A stretch of DNA of 64,000 bases from Streptomyces sp. SID12488 (GTDB lineage: Bacteria > Actinomycetota > Actinomycetes > Streptomycetales > Streptomycetaceae): contig NZ_JAAGLT010000015.1 of the NCBI RefSeq assembly GCF_010548275.1, positions 1 to 64,000 of the forward strand, written 5' to 3'. The position numbers and the translations under genes are program-made. Under the pieces are notes generated by a model. That model saw only the letters and a list, made by a program, of their open reading frames with translations. It made no database searches and was not told the origin of the DNA. The first letter of the stretch is position 1, and every line of letters begins with the position of its first letter. Below, in pieces: positions 59,233 through 64,000 of this stretch.

Positions 59233-59929
59233 AACCGCCGCAGAGGGGCCACAGTCTGCGCACTTCCGGGCGCGTGCCGTCAACGTGTGCAACGGACATG
59301 CCGTCAGTATCTGTCACGGTAAGCCGGAGGATTCCGTCGGGCCTAGCGATGTTCATGCCCATCCTGATTATTGCGTCCGGATCAGGCCGAAGAAGTACAG
59401 GTTCACCTCTGGTGGCCATGGCTGCCCAAAGTGAGAGTTGCTGCGGCATCTCGCCGGTTTTCCGTAGGACTCTGAGCAGGTCCGGAACCGCTCCATTTGC
59501 GGCGAAACCATCCTTGGCCTTCCACGTCAGCCCCGTGTAGTGAACCCGAGGATGGTGGCTCATCAAGATTGTCTTGATGAGCCACCGGGACAGCGGAGCG
59601 ATATCACTCTGTGTTGACGTGAATATCATCCGGCCCTGGATCAACTTCGGCAGGTGCTCAGCGGCCGGCTTTTCGAAGGTCTCGTTCAGCCACTGGTTGC
59701 ATGAGACACAACAAGGCACCCGGATGGCGCTGAGACTGTTGTCCAGCTTTCTGGTCTCTTTCTCCCTGTGCCCCTGATAGGTCGCGGCGTACATGTCGTA
59801 CGTCTTGCCAAGAACGAGATTGTTGGCATCGCCCAGGAGCTTCAGCAGTTGCTCAGGCAGAGCATGCTCGCCGGTGGCCTTCTTCACTTGAGCCCGGCAG
59901 AGTGCACAGGTGTGCCTCTTCGTCGACAT
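59216..59929 (-). CDS. HNH-like zinc-binding protein, 237 aa
   Basis: The N-terminal half has the metal-binding layout of HNH nucleases: CALCRAQ, then EHALPEQLL and, about 45 residues later, CCVSCNQWLNETFE. The E-H-x-x-P pattern replaces the usual D-H. The C-terminal half is unassigned. Nuclease activity is plausible but not certain. ATG 59929 lies near a short gap before the IS701 remnant. Probably accessory cargo. Confidence 0.6.
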   Translation of the reverse strand: MSTKRHTCALCRAQVKKATGEHALPEQLLKLLGDANNLVLGKTYDMYAATYQGHREKETRKLDNSLSAIRVPCCVSCNQWLNETFEKPAAEHLPKLIQGRMIFTSTQSDIAPLSRWLIKTILMSHHPRVHYTGLTWKAKDGFAANGAVPDLLRVLRKTGEMPQQLSLWAAMATRGEPVLLRPDPDAIIRMGMNIARPDGILRLTVTDTDGMSVAHVDGTRPEVRRLWPLCGGCASCF

Positions 59930-59980
59930 GAGTCAGAATCTTAGCGACTTCCGTGTCTGACACGGCAGCAGTAATTCCGA

Positions 59981-60630
59981 TCATGAGGCGGCGGTGACCT
60001 CGTTCCAGTGGCGGTGGCAGGTCGCGGCCTGGTGCTGGTGGCGTCGCCGCCATCTCGACCAGCGCAGGATGTGTTCCGGGTCGGCCACCGGCTGTGGCAG
60101 GACGAAAGCCCGCAGGATCCGGAGGAGTTCGGGGCGGGTGAGGGGGATCATGGCGGCCTCCGCCGGAGCGGACTCGTCGGTGTGAGCGACGTCAGCGATG
60201 CGGTGGAGGGCCGTGCTCACGGACAGCCGGGCGGCGGCGATGAGGCTGATTAGGCTCCAGCGGTGCCAGGAGTTCCAGCAGGTCACCTGCCCCTGATCGA
60301 GACCGGTCAGCGACTTCGCAGCCTGGAAATCCTCCTCGACCCGCCAGCGGGGGCAGACCACGTCGACAAGATCGCCGAGCGCGACCGAGGCAGCGGAGTG
60401 ACAGCGGTAGAAGGACAGTTGACAGGTGTAGCGGTGGCGGCGGATGAGCAGGAAGCTGTGTCCGGCCTCCTGACCGGGTGGGGTGTCGTCGCCGACAATC
60501 TCGATCGTCGCCCAGTCATAGTGCCGGTCGCCCTTGGTGCCGTGTCCGGTCCGCATCCGCTGCCAGGCCCGACGCGGCAGTTTCGCCAGCACGGCGGCGG
60601 TCTGCGCACCGTCGGTAGTGGCCGCGGTAT
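59981..60630 (-). pseudogene. IS701-type transposase remnant (C-terminal part)
   Basis: Sequence from PRRAWQRMRTGHGTKGDRHY through PRWRVEEDFQAAKSLTGLDQ and VTCWNSWHRWSLISLIAAAR matches the C-terminal third of IS701-family transposases. The N-terminal two thirds are absent; homology ends near 60,630, where an unrelated gene begins on the other strand. Inactive remnant. Confidence 0.8.
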
Positions 60631-60650
60631 TCCTCCTAGTCGTCATGACC

Positions 60651-61277
60651 ATCCAGCACAGTGTCATGAAAGACGCGACCACCAACGCCAGCTCGATGTT
60701 CTACCCGGTGCCCTCACCCGAGCGGTACACCCACTCCATGGCCAAGGTGGAAGAGGAGTTGGAGGACCTCCAGGAGGAGATCCGTCTCATCGGGGCTGGT
60801 GTCACGCCGTCCTTGCAGGAACACCGGAACCTGTACCGCGAGGAGATGCCGGCCGTCATCGAGCAGTACCGGTCGGAGAGCCGGCGTTACCGCAGAGTCC
60901 ACAACTCCTTGCAATCGCTGATCATGGTGGGATCCACCGCGGTGACCACCCTGGCTGCCCTGGAAGCGAAGAGCTGGACCTGGCAGACCATCGCGACGGT
61001 CAGCCTCGGGTTCTGCGTCACCATTGCCACAGCTTTCACCGGTTACTACAAGTACCGAGAGCGGAGCTACTTCCTCCAGCAGACAGCGGACGCCATCGAG
61101 GAGGAAGCCAACGCCTTGATACTCGGTATCGGGGCGTACATCGATCAGCCGGCGGATCAGGCCATGGGGCTGTTCACGCAGCGCGTGGAGGCCCTCCGCA
61201 ATGAGCAACGCCGCCGACAGCAACAGCTAGATCAGCCTGTCCACCAGGCTCAGGAGTCCGGCCAGCCGGTCAGTTGA
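60651..61277 (+). CDS. DUF4231 (SLATT-like) membrane protein, possibly 5'-truncated
   Basis: The 208-residue frame has an N-terminal charged helical region, two transmembrane helices (about residues 90-107 and 113-131) and the stretch FTGYYKYRERSYFLQQTADA, then IEEEANALILG. This fits DUF4231, which I place with the SLATT two-helix proteins found as candidate pore-forming effectors in conflict systems. ATG 60651 lies only about 20 bases from the IS701 remnant, so the original 5' end may have been lost. An HNH gene follows after 200 bases. Confidence 0.7.
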   Translation: MQHSVMKDATTNASSMFYPVPSPERYTHSMAKVEEELEDLQEEIRLIGAGVTPSLQEHRNLYREEMPAVIEQYRSESRRYRRVHNSLQSLIMVGSTAVTTLAALEAKSWTWQTIATVSLGFCVTIATAFTGYYKYRERSYFLQQTADAIEEEANALILGIGAYIDQPADQAMGLFTQRVEALRNEQRRRQQQLDQPVHQAQESGQPVS

Positions 61278-61476
61278 CGGTCTACCCCACTGCAAGCTTT
61301 CGCTACTGCCACTGGCAGCGTAGCGTTGTCAGTCGTCGGGGGTTGGTCCGCCGCGCGGACCCTGTACCGATGCGAATCGCCGCCATGATGTCGCCTGGCC
61401 ATCCACCTGAGGGTGGTGCGCCCATTCCGGGCGGACGTCGCACCGCCTGTCAGTGGGTACGTCTAGGCTTGACGCC

Positions 61477-62154
61477 ATGCCTGCCAACCGGCCTGCGATG
61501 CCTCGCGAACTAGAACGCCGAATCCTTGTTGAAGCTGGACATCGATGCGCCATCCCCACGTGCCGCGCGACTCTTGTCGAGATTGCGCACATTGAACCAT
61601 GGTGCAAGGTTCTTAAGCATGAATTCGAAAATCTTATCGCCCTTTGTCCTAACTGTCACACCCTCTTCGGTCGGGGAAAAATCGACAGGAAGGCAATGTA
61701 CGAATATAAAGCGCGCCTGAGTCCATTCTCGACTGCCTATATGGCAAGTCACCCACACCACATCCCACTGTTGGCACAGTGTGCGCACTTCCGCTTCCTA
61801 TGTGAAGAATATCTAAAGGAATTATTGCGACGACAAGAAGCGGTATTTTCTGGAGCCTCCGCCGAAGAAGTGAAAAAGTTGGCGACCCAGGACGTGGGAG
61901 CGTTCGCCAACTTCCTCCTGCTCACGCTGGATCTAAAATCTCAGGTACCGGAATATCTTTACGAAATCATGCTCGCGATATTCTGGCACCTGGCCGAATG
62001 GGGAGATGCCTTGAATGAGCCCGACCTCGCCAAATCGAACCACAAACGCGATATACGCGATGAGCTAGCTGATGCTTGGCTGAAGTTGGATCACGAAATC
62101 CACAATGTCGTGGAAGGACGCCCGACCCCGCTACCTTCCGAGGCAGGTGGCTGA
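61477..62154 (+). CDS. HNH endonuclease family protein, 225 aa
   Basis: The N-terminal 70 residues form a clear HNH zinc core: GHRCAIPTC, EIAHIEPW, NLIALCPNCHTLFGRGKID. The remaining 150 residues are helical with no known domain. ATG 61477 follows a weak site. GC falls along the gene. With the DUF4231 gene upstream it might form a nuclease plus membrane-effector pair, but the 200-base gap makes this uncertain. Confidence 0.75.
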   Translation: MPANRPAMPRELERRILVEAGHRCAIPTCRATLVEIAHIEPWCKVLKHEFENLIALCPNCHTLFGRGKIDRKAMYEYKARLSPFSTAYMASHPHHIPLLAQCAHFRFLCEEYLKELLRRQEAVFSGASAEEVKKLATQDVGAFANFLLLTLDLKSQVPEYLYEIMLAIFWHLAEWGDALNEPDLAKSNHKRDIRDELADAWLKLDHEIHNVVEGRPTPLPSEAGG

Positions 62155-62429
62155 GCCACGTATGCCAGCATTGAGGACTTGACGTCAAGGCTGGACTGGG
62201 GATCTCGATAACAGCGAGCTTTGGATGTGGCCTCTGGCGCCCTTGAATACGCCTCAGAGTTGGTCACAACGTTCGGGCGCGGGAGTGGCACCAGATCACC
62301 ACGCTCAGTACCTACGGCGGCGAACGCTCCAAGTTCCCCCAGGTCATCGTCGCCGCCGTGGCCTGCCTCTCGGGCGCCAGCCGTACGCCTCAAGGCCGGC
62401 GCCGACCGCGCCTGCCCCGTTCCGAGAGC
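62155..62429. other. Intergenic region before the DUF692 gene end
   Basis: About 275 bases with no supported gene. A plus-strand frame includes EWHQITTLSTYGGERSKFPQ near 62,290-62,350, which looks protein-like but cannot be assigned; it may be a gene fragment. Confidence 0.3.
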
Positions 62430-63836
62430 TCAGGCCGTGAGCCGGATCAGGAAGTCGCCCTGTCGCGGGTCGACGGGCAGTCTGCCGACGCCGAGCGCGC
62501 TGAGCAGTTCGTACGGGTCTGTGCCGAGGCGAACCGTCTGCGGCGCGTCGTCGAGCCGCACTCGAAGGAGGCCTAGGTCCAGCTCCAGTACATCGGTCAG
62601 CCAGGGGACACGCGGGCGGGTCCGTCGGAGGTCGGTAGCGAACGCCTCTGCTTCCTCCGTGGCCAACAACTCGGGTGGATGGGAACTGGTGTAGTCGTCC
62701 AGCAGGGCGCGCACTCCTGCCTCACCGAGGGTGAGTAGGAGTAGCCGGATGGTGTTCACGAGCGTGCCAGCCAGTGCGCTCGCCCGGAACTCCATGACGA
62801 GTTCCCGCAAAATCGCGATTGCCGGATCGGCCGTCAGCTCCCGGGCGAACGCGCTGTCTGCCTCCCGGCCGATCGTCAGCGTTCCCAGTGAGTGCTCCCA
62901 TTCCTCAGGGTTCGGTCGAGTGGCCGGTCCGTCGCCGAGAGGGAAGCTTTGCGCCACTGGAGCCAGCAAAGGCCGCCCTGCCGTCAATGACGGCCGCCAT
63001 TGCTCGCGGACGCGGATCAGCAGGTCCCGGACGGCCTGCGGGTCGAGGCCCGGTAGGGCCGAGCTCATCACCTCGAATAGGACCGCCCGCAGTGCGGGTA
63101 GCCGGGGCAGCACCCGCTCCGCTAGGGCGAGCAACTCCTCGTCGGGCATGCCACTGTGCGAGTCCAGCCAGTAGCCGCGGTGCTCGAAGCCACCGGCCAG
63201 ATGCACCTCCCAGACCCGATCCAGCGGGAGTTCGTCGAGTAGCCGGTCAACGGGGGCCCGGCCGTTGCGCTGGTTGGCGAGGACGTTGTGCAGGTCGAGC
63301 AGTAGCCCGCAGCCTGCCCCCTCGGCCACGGCCGCGACGAACTGACCGTCTGGCAATTCGTCGGCGCGAGGCTGTAGGTAGTTGGCGCCAATCTCGACGG
63401 CGAGCGGCACCGGCAGGGCGTCAGCCATGACCCGCACCGAGGCCACGCTGCGCCGTACGCCCTCGGGGGTCTGCCGCGGTGGGAGTATGAAGCCGGTGCG
63501 GAACCCGTCCCTGCCCCGGCCGGTTCGGTTGAACGCCAGGTGTTCGCTGACCCAGGGTGTATGTAGGCGCTCGGCAAGCTCGCCGACGAGGGCGGTCTGT
63601 CGGGGATCGGGGGGCCGGCAACCGCCGACCGGGTTGCCGACGCTGTGCAGGAGCCGAGCACCGGGGAGGTCGGCGAGGCGGCGCAGCGCTTCCTCGTCGC
63701 AGATGGTCGTGCCGTCCGGCCATGAGCGCCAGAGCGTCTGTGGTTCGATCTCGACGACCTCCAGCAGGTCGGCGCAAGCTTCAAGGATTGGCTCGGCGCC
63801 GGGGACGTGGGTGAGGCCGACGCCGAGTCCCGTCAC
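62430..63836 (-). CDS. DUF692 (MNIO-type iron oxidase) fused to a partner-like domain
   Basis: The 468-residue protein starts with a TIM-barrel DUF692 domain (about 1-280). The likely metal ligands of multinuclear non-heme iron-dependent oxidases are visible: VSEHLAFN, VEIGANYLQP, LLLDLHNVLANQRN, EVHLAGG and DSHSGMPDEE. The C-terminal 180 residues (LANTIR-type helices, PWLTDVLELDLGLLRVRLDD, QTVRLGTDPYELLSALGVG) resemble the separate partner proteins of such oxidases, which bind substrate peptides. Known members modify Cys in RiPP precursors. GTG 63836 begins 6 bases after the stop of a small upstream gene. Confidence 0.8.
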   Translation of the reverse strand: MTGLGVGLTHVPGAEPILEACADLLEVVEIEPQTLWRSWPDGTTICDEEALRRLADLPGARLLHSVGNPVGGCRPPDPRQTALVGELAERLHTPWVSEHLAFNRTGRGRDGFRTGFILPPRQTPEGVRRSVASVRVMADALPVPLAVEIGANYLQPRADELPDGQFVAAVAEGAGCGLLLDLHNVLANQRNGRAPVDRLLDELPLDRVWEVHLAGGFEHRGYWLDSHSGMPDEELLALAERVLPRLPALRAVLFEVMSSALPGLDPQAVRDLLIRVREQWRPSLTAGRPLLAPVAQSFPLGDGPATRPNPEEWEHSLGTLTIGREADSAFARELTADPAIAILRELVMEFRASALAGTLVNTIRLLLLTLGEAGVRALLDDYTSSHPPELLATEEAEAFATDLRRTRPRVPWLTDVLELDLGLLRVRLDDAPQTVRLGTDPYELLSALGVGRLPVDPRQGDFLIRLTA

Positions 63837-63842
63837 GTCGGC

Positions 63843-64000
63843 CTAGCTCACGAACGGCTGGGGGATGGCCGGCGCGACGTTGCCCTTAGGGGAAACCACG
63901 AAGTCCAGCGACTGCCGGAACCTCACGTCGAATCCGGAGTGGCACGACGGATGGCCGAGCTGGGTCATCACCTCTTTGAGTGTTTCCGTCATCCGGTCGA
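63843..64000 (-). CDS. Small single-Cys protein upstream of DUF692 (cut by window edge)
   Basis: On the minus strand an open frame enters from the right edge and stops at 63,843. From the first visible ATG (63,992) it encodes 49 residues: MTETLKEVMTQLGHPSCHSG, then FDVRFRQSLDFVVSPKG, and an end at QPFVS. The upstream part is outside the window, so this ATG may not be the start. The adjacency to the DUF692 gene suggests a substrate peptide or a small subunit. No family can be named. Confidence 0.6.
   Translation of the reverse strand, partial: DRMTETLKEVMTQLGHPSCHSGFDVRFRQSLDFVVSPKGNVAPAIPQPFVS

Noticed and set aside
28000..64000. CRISPR arrays and tRNA genes in the accessory region
   Set aside because: I saw no regularly spaced direct repeats and no cloverleaf-like tRNA sequence; the only tandem repeats (38,574-38,621) lack spacers.

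Overview
The window is high-GC actinobacterial DNA. The order smc - glcP - ftsY - nsdA - amtB - glnK - glnD - ffh - rpsP - rimM - trmD - rplS - four signal peptidases is the conserved core arrangement of Streptomyces, so the host is almost certainly a Streptomyces. This identification comes from recalled gene order and protein motifs, not from a search.

Positions 1-27,990 are core chromosome. smc is cut by the left edge. It is followed by a glucose permease, an LLM-class flavin oxidoreductase, ftsY, a primase-polymerase-like gene and the developmental regulator nsdA. Next comes the nitrogen-sensing operon amtB-glnK-glnD with a GlnR-type box upstream, then ffh, a methyltransferase, a eukaryote-like prolyl-tRNA synthetase and a SprT-like gene. 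The ribosome and tRNA-modification cluster (rpsP, KH protein, rimM, trmD, rplS) leads into four tandem type I signal peptidases, a NUDIX hydrolase, a DUF2469 gene, yraN and the 5' half of the Mg-chelatase-like gene comM/yifB.

comM is interrupted at about 27,990-28,013 inside its ATPase domain, and everything to its right is accessory DNA. The missing 3' half of comM does not appear, so the insertion is at least 36 kb or the far end has been lost. Region 28-50 kb looks like an integrative, conjugation-related element. It holds two separate copies of a module made of a VirD4/TraG-like ATPase plus a Replic_Relax-type protein (32,988-35,947 and 42,371-45,617), runs of small overlapping genes, a DUF932 gene, a frameshifted DUF3560 gene and a large serine recombinase (48,342-50,021). 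Cargo includes a PD-(D/E)xK nuclease-like gene (28,476), a Septu-like AAA ATPase plus HNH pair (36,057-38,458) and several orphan membrane proteins.

Region 50-61 kb is patchier. A membrane-anchored P-loop NTPase gene is framed by a perfect 24-bp inverted repeat immediately beside the recombinase. It is followed by an apparently intact IS5-type transposase and by fragments of IS5, IS256 and IS701 families. Between these lie an AbfB-domain gene, a membrane protein plus solute-binding lipoprotein pair, an HNH-like gene and a DUF4231/SLATT-like gene with another HNH gene. The right edge (62,430-64,000) carries a DUF692 (MNIO-type iron oxidase) protein fused to a partner-like domain. It is preceded at 6 nt by a small single-Cys protein gene cut by the window edge, an arrangement resembling a RiPP modification locus.

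Likely joint roles: the core half handles chromosome segregation, SRP targeting, nitrogen sensing and translation. The accessory half combines self-transfer functions with defence or conflict genes and mobile debris accumulated at the comM site.
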